Of a DNA stretch of 64,000 nt, positions 45,317 to 52,740 are shown one piece after another. The DNA lies in the NCBI GenBank assembly GCA_051646055.1, contig JBOFCM010000047.1, positions 13,256 through 77,255 of the forward strand, in the 5' to 3' direction. Below the pieces are notes generated by a model. The model did no database searches, was not told where the DNA came from, and saw only the letters and a program-made list of their open reading frames with translations. The DNA comes from JAGNZR01 sp051646055 (GTDB lineage Bacteria > Fusobacteriota > Fusobacteriia > Fusobacteriales > Fusobacteriaceae). Position 1 is the stretch's first letter, and every line of letters begins with the position of its first letter. Position numbers and translations under genes: made by a program.

Positions 45317-45927
45317 TACTTGCTGCTCGTGTTCACTGTTACTGCTTGCTTGGTAGCTTCAGCCTGAGCAATTTGAATACGTGCTTCACGCTCATCAATG
45401 ATGGTTTGTTGCAGTTGAGCAACCTGAGCTTCCAGCATACCAATTGTAGACTGGGCAGTACGTTCTTGTGCTACCAGCTCAGCACGAGTTACATTCCACT
45501 CAGCTTCTTTAGCCAGCAATTCAGCTGTAGATACTTGGTTCGCAGCATTAACAGCGATAGCTACTGCTTTCTTAACTTCTGCTTCGTTGCCTGATTTCAG
45601 AACAACAATTTGTTCTTCCAGATCTTGCAGGTTATTAACAGTGATGGTAGCGAAACCACGTTTTTTCATCAGGTCAGTCAGAACTTTGTCTTCGTTCTCA
45701 TACACACGCAGAGCCAAGTCAGCTTTAGACTTACGCAGCTTCTCATCATGTTCTTCAGACAGAACATCCAGCTTACCTTGCAGCAGGGCTACTTCATCCA
45801 GCTGAGCTGGGATGTTTTCAGCTACTGAACCAATCTGAGCCAGTACTTTAGTTGCATCAGCAACAACTTTAACCAGAGCTTTAGTAGTTTGTTCAACAGC
45901 AGTCATTGATTTGTTTACGTTAGACAT
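45316..45927 (-). CDS. Long coiled-coil protein in the Ter island
   Basis: 203 residues, nearly all heptad-repeat helix rich in Ala, Glu, Gln and Val; no membrane segment. AGGA upstream. Coiled-coil proteins often accompany ter gene sets, which is the only hint of function. Codon use favours CTG and resembles that of the highly expressed capsid gene. Confidence 0.65.
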   Translation of the reverse strand: MSNVNKSMTAVEQTTKALVKVVADATKVLAQIGSVAENIPAQLDEVALLQGKLDVLSEEHDEKLRKSKADLALRVYENEDKVLTDLMKKRGFATITVNNLQDLEEQIVVLKSGNEAEVKKAVAIAVNAANQVSTAELLAKEAEWNVTRAELVAQERTAQSTIGMLEAQVAQLQQTIIDEREARIQIAQAEATKQAVTVNTSSK

Positions 45928-45980
45928 TGGTGTTTCCTATTGTTGTAGTTACAATACCCCTCACTAACGGAGAGGATGAT

Positions 45981-46202
45981 ATGGGCGTATTAGACAGACA
46001 ACCGGGTGGAACTCATTACCAAACAGGTATTCAACCGGTACAGTACATCTTTGCTAATGACCTAAATTACTTTGAAGGTTGTGTATTAAAGTACATAACC
46101 AGACATCGTAAAAAGAATGGTGCAGAAGACATTAGAAAAGCTATACATTACTTAGAAATGATTCTTGAACTAGAGTATGGTGAATCAGTTGAAAGCAAGT
46201 GA
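45981..46202 (+). CDS. DUF3310-like protein
   Basis: 73 residues from the ATG at 45981, preceded by GGAGAGG; a longer frame to 45927 lacks a binding site and antisenses the previous gene's leader. GGTHYQTGIQPVQYI ... CVLKYITRHRKKNG ... DIRKAIHYLEM is the DUF3310 pattern found in phage nucleotide-metabolism or MazG-like contexts. Lone plus-strand gene in a minus-strand island. Confidence 0.75.
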   Translation: MGVLDRQPGGTHYQTGIQPVQYIFANDLNYFEGCVLKYITRHRKKNGAEDIRKAIHYLEMILELEYGESVESK

Positions 46203-46219
46203 TTGGTGTAGAGAGAAAT

Positions 46220-46291
46220 ATGACTTATGTGTTACTGCTGGCGATATGGCTTCTGCTAGTGATTATATCGAGTTATATGAATTATGGTTAG
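46220..46291 (+). CDS. 23-residue membrane peptide
   Basis: MTYVLLLAIWLLLVIISSYMNYG: a single hydrophobic helix; GAGAG lies 5 bases upstream, and it directly follows the DUF3310-like gene and precedes a terminator. Too short to be certain. Confidence 0.4.
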   Translation: MTYVLLLAIWLLLVIISSYMNYG

Positions 46292-46297
46292 AAAGAG

Positions 46298-46320
46298 AAA
46301 AGGGAGCATAAGCTCCCTTT
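46298..46320. terminator. Bidirectional terminator
   Basis: Nine-pair stem AAAGGGAGC/GCTCCCTTT. On plus it ends the DUF3310-like transcript; on minus it is followed by TCTCTTT and ends structured RNA A. Confidence 0.75.
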
Positions 46321-46531
46321 CTAGTCTTTAGCGTAGACCAACCGGTATAATCCTACCCATGGTGCATGAGTATTTATACTGGCAATGTTATTGTGTGTTT
46401 ATCTACGTACTGGGGTAAATGTTGTAAAACCCCTGTCGAACACTTCTCAAGCATCCCCTGTCTAGTTATAGGTTCAACTTAAGCCGGGCTTACCACCTTT
46501 GCCTGGGACACCCTACCTTTACCGGTATACT
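46321..46531 (-). ncRNA. Structured RNA A (related to RNA B)
   Basis: 211 bases without a plausible gene. Contains GGGGT/ACCCC hairpin (46411-46433) and outer ACCGGTA/TACCGGT pairing. Shares with RNA B the string TTACCACC-N6-TGGGACACC (46490-46512), an upstream ATCCCCT, and a GTTATTG ... ACGTACT block. It lies between a small membrane-protein gene and a minus-strand terminator, the same setting as RNA B. Family not recognised. Confidence 0.55.
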
Positions 46532-46699
46532 TCAGAATGGTTCCTGAGTTCGTTCATACAACTCATCATTTTCTTTCTGAAGTACTTCTGTTAGACACTT
46601 ATAGTAGCGAACCATGTAGGATTGATGATTAAACATCTTAATCACTACCACTAAGCTACACAAAGCTAAACCAAGTAAGAAACACATTACACTAATCAT
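46532..46699 (-). CDS. 55-residue single-pass membrane protein
   Basis: ATG one base after the stop of the upstream gene, so coupled. Residues 2-22 are a transmembrane helix (ISVMCFLLGLALCSLVVVI); a charged cytoplasmic or periplasmic tail follows. The stop lies right at the edge of structured RNA A. Function unknown. Confidence 0.55.
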   Translation of the reverse strand: MISVMCFLLGLALCSLVVVIKMFNHQSYMVRYYKCLTEVLQKENDELYERTQEPF

Positions 46700-46700
46700 A

Positions 46701-47114
46701 TTAGTGAACTACTGGTTTTGCTTCTGTTGGTTCATCGTTAGCAATGTGCTTATCTACACTTGGGTCACTGATCATGATGCTGGCTAACTTATGAGGAGGT
46801 TCATGACCTTCACCCATAGAGTTGAAAATAACGAACATCTCAGTATAGGTAGCACCACACTGTCCACATGAGCAAGGTTGTTCACGTACTGAATCTACGG
46901 TGATACCACCGTGCATGATCATTGCTACCAGATCAACTGTTTCCATAGCGCCAATCTCATCTTCAATAGCAGAGAGATTCTTCTCTTCATCTTCTTTAAG
47001 AGGTACAACTAAGATACGTCCACCATCCATAATGGCAGACATAGCTTTCATAAATTGTGACTTAACGTCTTTAGCTTCAGCTTCTTGTTCTTCGGTCAAT
47101 TGTACAGTAGTCAC
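46701..47114 (-). CDS. Protein with CxCxxC zinc-binding motif
   Basis: 137 residues from a GTG at 47114 (AAGGAG upstream); the frame opens earlier but through the terminator at 47139-47163. Acidic, helical N-terminal half; CSCGQCGATY near residue 87 is a probable metal site; a C-terminal acidic tail. Not recognised. Confidence 0.6.
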   Translation of the reverse strand: MTTVQLTEEQEAEAKDVKSQFMKAMSAIMDGGRILVVPLKEDEEKNLSAIEDEIGAMETVDLVAMIMHGGITVDSVREQPCSCGQCGATYTEMFVIFNSMGEGHEPPHKLASIMISDPSVDKHIANDEPTEAKPVVH

Positions 47115-47138
47115 TTGGTTCTCCTTGGATTCTAAAAA

Positions 47139-47163
47139 ATAACCCCTCTTCTCAGAGGGGCTT
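47139..47163 (-). terminator. Terminator of structured RNA B
   Basis: Stem CCCCTCT/AGAGGGG with TCTC loop; on the minus strand followed by TTATTTTTTAG. It defines the 3' end of the transcript containing RNA B. Confidence 0.85.
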
Positions 47164-47165
47164 AT

Positions 47166-47524
47166 AACTGTTAACCACACAGACGAAGCAGACCAATACT
47201 TCTGTGAAGTTCCCTCACATCCCGGACAATGAGTGTGCAGATGATGAGTCTGAAACCGGTGTTAAGGGAACTTCCAGAAGTATGCTCTGTATCGTAGAGC
47301 TTACGGTGTAGTCATATCGATGGAGTACCGATACCTACACTGCTATCGTTATTGCATACCGTCAACGTACTTACGCTGAGAAACCTTTTTCAAGAGATCC
47401 CCTAACATCCTGTAAGTCCTATGCTTCCCCGTAAACTGGGCAAGGATTACCACCAATAGCTGGGACACCTTCTTATCGAGTTACTAGCGTACAGACTTAC
47501 TACTCTCGCATCGTGGAACGATTC
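47166..47524 (-). ncRNA. Structured RNA B, about 360 bases (related to RNA A)
   Basis: No gene fits. Helices visible: TACTTCT/AGAAGTA with AAGTTCCCT/AGGGAACTT and inner CCGG/CCGG (47197-47282); GCTCT/AGAGC; GTGTAG/CTACAC enclosing TATCG/CGATA; ACGGT/ACCGT around these. The 3' part of the minus-strand block shares TTACCACC-N6-TGGGACACC (47447-47469) and ATCCCCT with RNA A, with a 13-base length difference between them. Bounded by a small membrane-protein gene and a strong minus-strand terminator. A multi-branched regulatory or structural RNA; class unknown. Confidence 0.6.
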
Positions 47525-47650
47525 TTACAAGAAAGCAGTGAAGACATTTAATGCCTTCAATGCTTCATTAACTGTTTCAATCCCAAAGAAGTACATCATT
47601 GTACTAATGATAACTAGGGCAATAACTAAACCAATAAATTTCTTATTCAT
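47525..47650 (-). CDS. 41-residue single-pass membrane protein
   Basis: MNKKFIGLVIALVIISTMMYFFGIETVNEALKALNVFTAFL in two segments: a basic start with a transmembrane helix (5-23) and an amphipathic helix. Starts 11 bases after a triloop hairpin and ends at RNA B, as the 46532 gene ends at RNA A. Function unknown. Confidence 0.5.
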   Translation of the reverse strand: MNKKFIGLVIALVIISTMMYFFGIETVNEALKALNVFTAFL

Positions 47651-47660
47651 TATCACCCCA

Positions 47661-47675
47661 CTGCCCGAAGGGCAG
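47661..47675 (-). promoter_or_regulatory. Candidate vRNAP hairpin promoter (GAA triloop)
   Basis: CTGCCC-GAA-GGGCAG on the plus strand, immediately upstream of the 41-residue gene and RNA B. Confidence 0.5.
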
Positions 47676-47677
47676 AA

Positions 47678-48043
47678 TCAAAGTTTATGACGTAAATATT
47701 CCAATATTTCTAATCCATGACGGATATCAAAGAAGTACTGTCGGTGAGTATCCCATAAGTTTAACTTAAAAGAGTGAACATGTAGAAGTGCTAACATAAG
47801 TTGTACTTCTTTTACTACACTAGGATCCTCTTTCATAGTTAGAGATAACTTCTGGTCCTCAATTGAACCAAATTCATTTTCTATTGAGATAGCTGACATA
47901 CCCAGTAATTTATTCTCTTCAGGTAAGCTATAACGAATAGCCTGACTAGAGCAGAAACGTACTGATTCAGGAATATCAGCCAGAGTCATTAAACGAATTA
48001 ATTGTTCAGACAGGTTTTCAACATTTGGGGTTAATTTAGTCAT
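47678..48043 (-). CDS. Hypothetical helical protein
   Basis: 121 residues, all-helical, no motif known to me. AAGGA upstream of ATG. Preceded by structured RNA C and followed by a triloop hairpin. Function unknown. Confidence 0.65.
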   Translation of the reverse strand: MTKLTPNVENLSEQLIRLMTLADIPESVRFCSSQAIRYSLPEENKLLGMSAISIENEFGSIEDQKLSLTMKEDPSVVKEVQLMLALLHVHSFKLNLWDTHRQYFFDIRHGLEILEYLRHKL

Positions 48044-48060
48044 GATTTCTTCCTTGGTTT

Positions 48061-48329
48061 GGTCTTTGTGAAAGATAGGAACCTACCTTTTAAAAAGACC
48101 TCTATCTCGAAAACATAACCATTTTGATAAGGGAGAACAGTTATGTGTGAGGAGTGAGATAGAGGGGTAATCAAATCAGCAGTGTTCATTACAGTGATGA
48201 TTCATAACAAGATGAACCAATAAGCCTACTCAAAGAATAGGCTTAATGGAAATCCTACCTGTTCCCTTTTTCATCCGTCAGACTTAGATAGTCATAGAAT
48301 AAACAGGTAAATCACCTTTAACCACATCA
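48061..48329 (-). ncRNA. Structured RNA C / long leader
   Basis: About 270 bases without a gene. Helices: CCTCTATCTC/GAGATAGAGG (48099-48108 with 48156-48165) enclosing CATAAC/GTTATG; AAGCCTA/TAGGCTT (48222-48244); ACCTGTT/AACAGGT enclosing a pyrimidine-rich stretch. It lies between a triloop promoter-like hairpin and the gene starting at 48043, so it may be that gene's 5' leader or a separate RNA. Confidence 0.45.
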
Positions 48330-48344
48330 CCGACCGGAGGTCGG
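48330..48344 (-). promoter_or_regulatory. Candidate vRNAP hairpin promoter (GGA triloop)
   Basis: CCGACC-GGA-GGTCGG on the plus strand, just after the TerC stop and before structured RNA C. Confidence 0.5.
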
Positions 48345-48347
48345 AGA

Positions 48348-49292
48348 TTACTTACGTTTAGCTTCAAACAGACTTGCCAGCACACCGATGGACAGAACAG
48401 AAATTACTACCATCAAGCTAGTTGTAGAATCAATCTTTGCATGTACACCAGCAAAGTGAGCTACCGAGTTAAAAGTCAGTTTGAAACCAATAAAGAATAG
48501 CAATGCTACTACTGCTTTCTCTAAGTGAACCAAGTACTTCTTAAGTGCTTCAAGCACAAAGTACATAGTTCTTAAACCAAGGATAGCAAACATCATTGCT
48601 GAGAATACTATGATTGGTTCACGGCTTACTGCAATTACGGCCGGCACTGAATCAAATGCAAACATTACATCTGATAGTTCAATTACCATTAAGCAAGCTA
48701 ACAATGGGGTAGCAATCCATTTAGTACCTTCACGAACCAAGAAGTCATGGTTCTCAATAGTATTACCTACCGGATAAAACTTCTTAAGTAGACGTACTGC
48801 TAAGTGATTACCATAGTCTACTTCTTCTTCTTCCTCATCGCCTGCAATGATGTTTTTCAACATCATGATAGCTGTGACCATAATAATCATAGCAAATAGG
48901 ATTTCTACCCGTGGGCCAAGTGACAATAGGGAAGTACCGATTGCTACGAAGATTAAACGGAAGACAATGGCACCAATAATTCCCCAATACAATACACGGT
49001 GACGGTATTGATTAGGTACTTGGAACCAAGAGAAGATAGCCATGATAACGAATAGGTTGTCTACTGATAGTACCTTTTCCAAGGCATAACCAGTAAAGAA
49101 CAAACTTGCCATTTCAGAGCCTTCAGCGACATATAAATAACCACCGAAGAGGCAAGCAATACCTACCCAGAATATAGACCATAAAGCAGCATCTTTTAAG
49201 GAAATCTCATGATCATCCTTATGTGCTTTCAGATCGATCCAGAAGGCTCCAATAGACAGAACCAAAAACATTACAACAGTTAACGAATGCAT
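48348..49292 (-). CDS. terC: TerC-family integral membrane protein
   Basis: 314 residues, about eight transmembrane helices. Family signatures: ALEKVLSVDNLFVI (about 70-83) and IELSDVMFAFDSVPAV (about 204-219), whose acidic residues in membrane segments are thought to bind or move metal ions (Alx/TerC family, including Mn2+ exporters). An acidic loop DEEEEEVD lies near 151-158. In ter systems TerC is the membrane centre to which TerB binds. AGG upstream; a terminator hairpin separates it from the TerD genes. Confidence 0.93.
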   Translation of the reverse strand: MHSLTVVMFLVLSIGAFWIDLKAHKDDHEISLKDAALWSIFWVGIACLFGGYLYVAEGSEMASLFFTGYALEKVLSVDNLFVIMAIFSWFQVPNQYRHRVLYWGIIGAIVFRLIFVAIGTSLLSLGPRVEILFAMIIMVTAIMMLKNIIAGDEEEEEVDYGNHLAVRLLKKFYPVGNTIENHDFLVREGTKWIATPLLACLMVIELSDVMFAFDSVPAVIAVSREPIIVFSAMMFAILGLRTMYFVLEALKKYLVHLEKAVVALLFFIGFKLTFNSVAHFAGVHAKIDSTTSLMVVISVLSIGVLASLFEAKRK

Positions 49293-49306
49293 AAGACACC
49301 TAAAGA

Positions 49307-49326
49307 AAGGGGAACTTAATCCCCTT
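49307..49326 (-). terminator. Terminator or attenuator before terC
   Basis: AAGGGGA/TCCCCTT hairpin, then TTTCTTT on minus, in the 39-base gap between the TerB-like and TerC genes. Would reduce TerC expression. Confidence 0.65.
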
Positions 49327-49331
49327 ATGAA

Positions 49332-49757
49332 TTACAGATTGATACGGTTCAAAGTAGCAGCTTCTGTACCAGAAGAAATGCTAGTAAGCTGGCTAATCAA
49401 ATCAGCCAACATATCTTTGTAGGTATCAGGTACTTTACGGATTTCAGCAATCAAAGATGTTTGAAATGCAGGGAAGTCAGTAACAGTGTTAGACTTCATA
49501 ACTTTGTTTGCTTCATCACAGTACATCTTAAAAAACTCAACTGTACGAACAGTTAAGTTTTGACTACGTAAGAAAGAATCTTGTTCAATGAACACAGAAG
49601 CTTGAGTAAATTCAGCTTCTTCAAATTCTTTATCAGCAGCAACTGCTAAGCATAGTAGAGCAGCAAATGATTTTGCATATTGGTTCTCTGGAGCCATTTC
49701 AGATGGCAAACGAGAAAGAACAGCAGTACTTGCTTTATTCAAGAACTTATTAATCAT
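49332..49757 (-). CDS. Second TerB-like protein
   Basis: 141 residues, all-helical. FAALLCLAVAADKEFEEAEF (about 29-48) follows the TerB pattern; the second repeat is degenerate. Coupled to the upstream TerD gene by TAATG. Weaker match than the protein at 43943. Confidence 0.6.
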   Translation of the reverse strand: MINKFLNKASTAVLSRLPSEMAPENQYAKSFAALLCLAVAADKEFEEAEFTQASVFIEQDSFLRSQNLTVRTVEFFKMYCDEANKVMKSNTVTDFPAFQTSLIAEIRKVPDTYKDMLADLISQLTSISSGTEAATLNRINL

Positions 49758-50416
49758 TACAGTGCTCGTGCTAAACGTGGAGAAGCATCAACAGATTTAG
49801 ACTGAGATTCAATTGCATGAGCAGTCATAATCCATTCACCGTCAATCTTCTTCATTTGGGCCAGTACCACAGTCATAGTAGAGTTTTTAAACTCTTTTAG
49901 AGAGTGGTGAACCAAACCTTTCTTAGGGCTACTTGGTTTACCGGTGAATACTTTCATTTCTGCAAATGGAAGTTTACCGAAGCTATGACCAGAGAAGCTC
50001 AGTACAGTAAAGGTCAGAACATTGATAGATGGATCTAACTGGTTCAGATCGATCTCAATGAATTCACCTTCAGAGAATGCACCAGTACGGTCATCACCAT
50101 GGTGAATAACCCCTTTAGTACGGCGATTACCGAAGTAAATAACTTCAGTCATAGAACGCTGAGGTGCAACTTCTTCTGGGGTAGAGGCCAACCCAAAGAA
50201 CTTAGCAGTCTTACCCCAGAAACCAAGTTTAGGTTCTGATGGCATAGCTGCTTGAGAACGACGTTCCATTACCAGAATGGAATCCAAGTCTACTGCTCGG
50301 CCGTTGAGAGTACCCCAGTTCAAATTGAAGGAAACGATACCTTCAATCTTGTTACCGAAGTCTTTAGAGAAGTTAAGACTTTGACCTGTTTCTACTTTAG
50401 TGAAATTCAATTGCAT
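49757..50416 (-). CDS. TerD-family protein
   Basis: 219 residues. TerD signature order: strand-rich N-terminus with NLNW, LDSIL; then GVIHHGDDRTGAFSEGEFIEIDLNQLDPSI (about 98-127), the calcium-binding region of TerD (H-x-G-D-x-x-T ... D-E-x-I); then VLTFTVLSFSG. TerD proteins bind Ca2+ and form cytoplasmic complexes in Ter stress response. Overlaps its neighbours by TAATG on both sides. Confidence 0.88.
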   Translation of the reverse strand: MQLNFTKVETGQSLNFSKDFGNKIEGIVSFNLNWGTLNGRAVDLDSILVMERRSQAAMPSEPKLGFWGKTAKFFGLASTPEEVAPQRSMTEVIYFGNRRTKGVIHHGDDRTGAFSEGEFIEIDLNQLDPSINVLTFTVLSFSGHSFGKLPFAEMKVFTGKPSSPKKGLVHHSLKEFKNSTMTVVLAQMKKIDGEWIMTAHAIESQSKSVDASPRLARAL

Positions 50417-51075
50417 TAGCAGAGTCCATACTTAGTTGCGATGTCAGACAGAGCTTCAGGAGATGTACCAACACCTTCGCCCATAGAAGTAAACATCCAT
50501 TCACCGTTGCGCTTGTAGAAGGAAGCCAGTTCTACAGAAGAGTGGGTAGAGAAGTCTTCATCCAGTTCGTAAACATAGATAACTTCATTGGTTTCGTTGT
50601 TAATTACCATAACTTTACAGTCACGGAATTTACCAAATGGTACAGCTTTGGTTGGTGCAGCCGGGTTAGGGTAAGTAGAGGCTACAATAACCAAGCTATC
50701 TACATCTGCTTCCAGCTGATCCAGAGTTACATTAATGGTTTCTTCTGGAGTAGATGGATCATTATCCGAAGTACGGGCATCACCAGAGTGAGCTACACCC
50801 TTAACAGACAGGTTGTTATACCAAACCATGCCACGAGTAGAGTTAGCATTGGTTGGGTCTACCAGACCTTTCAGTGCTTTCTTGTCAGCACCCAGCAGAA
50901 CGATAGATGCATCACCATCATTCTCACCAGTCCAGTACAGCTCAACACGTACCTGCTTACAGGTAGGGTTCTCTTTAGAGAAATTCATACGCTGACCAGT
51001 TTGAACTGCCTGAGCTTTAGAGAAGTTCAGAGTAGAAGCGTGAGCACCAGCATTTTGCAGACGAGAGAAGTCCAT
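50416..51075 (-). CDS. TerD-family protein
   Basis: 219 residues, paralogue of the next gene. SVKGVAHSGDARTSDNDPS (about 110-128) followed by ETINVTLDQLEADVDSLVIVAS matches the TerD core; C-terminal ELASFYKRNGEWMFTSMGEG is the usual TerD end. AAGGA upstream. First structural gene of the Ter operon, after a winged-helix gene. CTG-rich codon use suggests high expression. Confidence 0.9.
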   Translation of the reverse strand: MDFSRLQNAGAHASTLNFSKAQAVQTGQRMNFSKENPTCKQVRVELYWTGENDGDASIVLLGADKKALKGLVDPTNANSTRGMVWYNNLSVKGVAHSGDARTSDNDPSTPEETINVTLDQLEADVDSLVIVASTYPNPAAPTKAVPFGKFRDCKVMVINNETNEVIYVYELDEDFSTHSSVELASFYKRNGEWMFTSMGEGVGTSPEALSDIATKYGLC

Positions 51076-51084
51076 TGTTATTCC

Positions 51085-51384
51085 TTATTTATATACACGG
51101 TTGTTTAAAATTTGTTTGGCAGACTTGGTTAAAGAGTAATTGTTATAATTACCTTCTTTATCCATGTAAACCAATCCTTTATCTTCTAGTACACGTAATT
51201 GTGAATACACAGATTTGTGTCGATACTCACCCTTACTTTCACTGTACTGCTTGTAAGTGGCAGAGATTTCACCGATAAATGCACTACCGGTTCTGGTTAC
51301 TAGGTTATCGATGATTCTAAGTAACACGAGAGTAGGTACACTTATACGTTTATCCCTTAACGCAATAACACCTTTTAAATCCAT
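51085..51384 (-). CDS. Winged-helix transcription regulator-like protein
   Basis: 99 residues from ATG 51384 (TGGAG 6 bases upstream). Helix-turn-helix-wing pattern: SVYSQLRVLEDKGLVYMDKEG (about 63-83), like PadR/MarR-type wings. Directly upstream of the TerD genes with 9 bases between; likely regulator of the Ter operon. Divergently overlaps the endolysin start. Confidence 0.7.
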   Translation of the reverse strand: MDLKGVIALRDKRISVPTLVLLRIIDNLVTRTGSAFIGEISATYKQYSESKGEYRHKSVYSQLRVLEDKGLVYMDKEGNYNNYSLTKSAKQILNNRVYK

Positions 51385-51395
51385 GAGGTACTCCA

Positions 51396-51914
51396 ATGAA
51401 TATTAGTTTAAGTGCAGGTCATTCTAAGACAGATCCAGGTGCAGTTAATCCAGTAACCGGGGTAACTGAATATATGTTTAACTATGAATTATCTGTCTTG
51501 GTTCAGATGAAGTTAGAAGAGATGGGTAATAAGGTAACTTTGGTTCATAGAGGTAATTTGAATGAATTACCGAACCAAATTAATAAAACCAATAGCGATG
51601 TACATGTTGAGTTGCATTGTAATGCTTTCAATAGTCATGCTACTGGTACAGAGTGCCTGTATTACACTGGTTCCAAGAATGGAAGAAGGCTAGGGCAGTC
51701 TATTCAAGAAGAGATGGTCAAAGTACTTAGACTATCTGACCGAGGTGTTAAGGAGTCAACTAGAGAGCTGATACTCCGTAAAACCAAGATGCCTTGTGTC
51801 ATTGTAGAATCAGGATTCATTGATAACATTGAAGACCTGAAAGTACTTATGCTTAACAAGGTAGCATTAGCTAAGGCCATAGCTGTAGGTATCCACAACT
51901 ATGGGCTTAATTAA
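51396..51914 (+). CDS. Endolysin, N-acetylmuramoyl-L-alanine amidase (Amidase_3)
   Basis: 172 residues, single catalytic domain. SAGHSKTDPGA (6-16, zinc His), E near 25, VELHCNAF (71-78, second zinc His) and VIVESGFIDN (about 134-143, catalytic Glu) are the Amidase_3 set. No signal peptide, so release needs a holin. The only plus gene between two minus operons. N4 itself uses an unrelated glycosidase endolysin, so this is a replacement. GAGG upstream. Confidence 0.9.
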   Translation: MNISLSAGHSKTDPGAVNPVTGVTEYMFNYELSVLVQMKLEEMGNKVTLVHRGNLNELPNQINKTNSDVHVELHCNAFNSHATGTECLYYTGSKNGRRLGQSIQEEMVKVLRLSDRGVKESTRELILRKTKMPCVIVESGFIDNIEDLKVLMLNKVALAKAIAVGIHNYGLN

Positions 51915-52170
51915 CGATTATCTCTACCTCTTTAGAGAAGAAGGCTACACAAGTTTTACCTTCAATTGTGACCATACCTACCCAGTTGTATATCTCTTCG
52001 GGTAGTGAGAAACCTTGCTGAACCAAAGTATCTAGAGGAATAAAGTAAGCACCTTTAGTGCTTCTAAATCCTGTACAGATCTTTGGTTCAGCTCCAAATG
52101 TTCCTAGATAGTCAGGTAAGGTAGTCGAATCCTTCTTTACCTTTACCAAGACTCTTGTAAATTCGGACAT
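51907..52170 (-). CDS. Hypothetical protein
   Basis: 87 residues, beta-rich with one Cys pair (KICTGF, GKTCVAF). Overlaps the preceding small gene by 28 bases and converges with the endolysin gene. Not recognised. Confidence 0.6.
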   Translation of the reverse strand: MSEFTRVLVKVKKDSTTLPDYLGTFGAEPKICTGFRSTKGAYFIPLDTLVQQGFSLPEEIYNWVGMVTIEGKTCVAFFSKEVEIIVN

Positions 52171-52397
52171 ACTGCATAAATTCCATCTAAGATTTGCTTA
52201 GAAGTAATACCATAAAGCTTTCTGATTACCTTCAGATTGCTAGAGGTAGAGACTATCTCGCTCGGCTCTAGGGAGATATTTACAGCTGAAAATGGAACGA
52301 TATAACCTTCCATTTCTGTATTGAACAACATTCTTTCAGAAGCATAGTCATATTCAATAGAATGAATTAGATTTTGTAAGTTCTGAATATTAATCAT
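52143..52397 (-). CDS. Hypothetical protein
   Basis: 84 residues, alpha/beta, no motif. Starts 13 bases after a GGA-triloop hairpin. Not recognised; EGYIVPFSAVNI gives a faint resemblance to the small-array proteins, not enough to assign. Confidence 0.55.
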   Translation of the reverse strand: MINIQNLQNLIHSIEYDYASERMLFNTEMEGYIVPFSAVNISLEPSEIVSTSSNLKVIRKLYGITSKQILDGIYAVCPNLQESW

Positions 52398-52409
52398 AGC
52401 ACCATCTTA

Positions 52410-52424
52410 GAAGCCGGAGGCTTC
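52410..52424 (-). promoter_or_regulatory. Candidate vRNAP hairpin promoter (GGA triloop)
   Basis: GAAGCC-GGA-GGCTTC on the plus strand in the 29-base gap before the gene at 52397. Confidence 0.5.
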
Positions 52425-52426
52425 GA

Positions 52427-52681
52427 TCATGTTTTAACGTCATTATACCATCTGCATCCACAGCTTCTTGTATTCTCTGCACGAACATCACTTAGTCTTG
52501 CTTCAAAAGCAGTACCGCAGTAACACAAGAATAAGCAGAAGCGAATAGTATGCAGAGTTGGGTTTCCTGTAGTACTTCTTTTATCTAAATAGTATTTTCT
52601 ATCTGTTTTAGTATCTTCTAGGTATCTGATACGAGATTTCTTATTTACTATTTGATATCTATCAAATTTTAGCTTAGCCAT
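52427..52681 (-). CDS. Zinc-finger protein, HNH-associated type
   Basis: 84 residues. CYCGTAFEARLSDVRAENT then RSCGCRW (about 54-78) is the CxCG ... SCGC zinc ribbon often found alone in phages or at the start of AP2/HNH homing endonucleases. No nuclease core follows, so either a stand-alone DNA-binding protein or an endonuclease remnant. Confidence 0.65.
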   Translation of the reverse strand: MAKLKFDRYQIVNKKSRIRYLEDTKTDRKYYLDKRSTTGNPTLHTIRFCLFLCYCGTAFEARLSDVRAENTRSCGCRWYNDVKT

Positions 52682-52714
52682 AGACTATCTATGTCCGTGT
52701 TAAAGAAAAAATAA

Positions 52715-52735
52715 GAGACACCCCGAAGGGTGTCT
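52715..52735 (-). terminator. Terminator after RNAPII
   Basis: Eight-pair AGACACCC/GGGTGTCT with a CGAA loop (UUCG in the minus transcript), then TTATTTTTTC on minus. Confidence 0.85.
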
Positions 52736-52740
52736 AATAG

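Noticed and set aside
47230..47262. Hammerhead ribozyme-like TGATGAG ... GAAAC
   Set aside because: The essential C before TGATGA is A, and no stem II of proper length fits between the two core parts.
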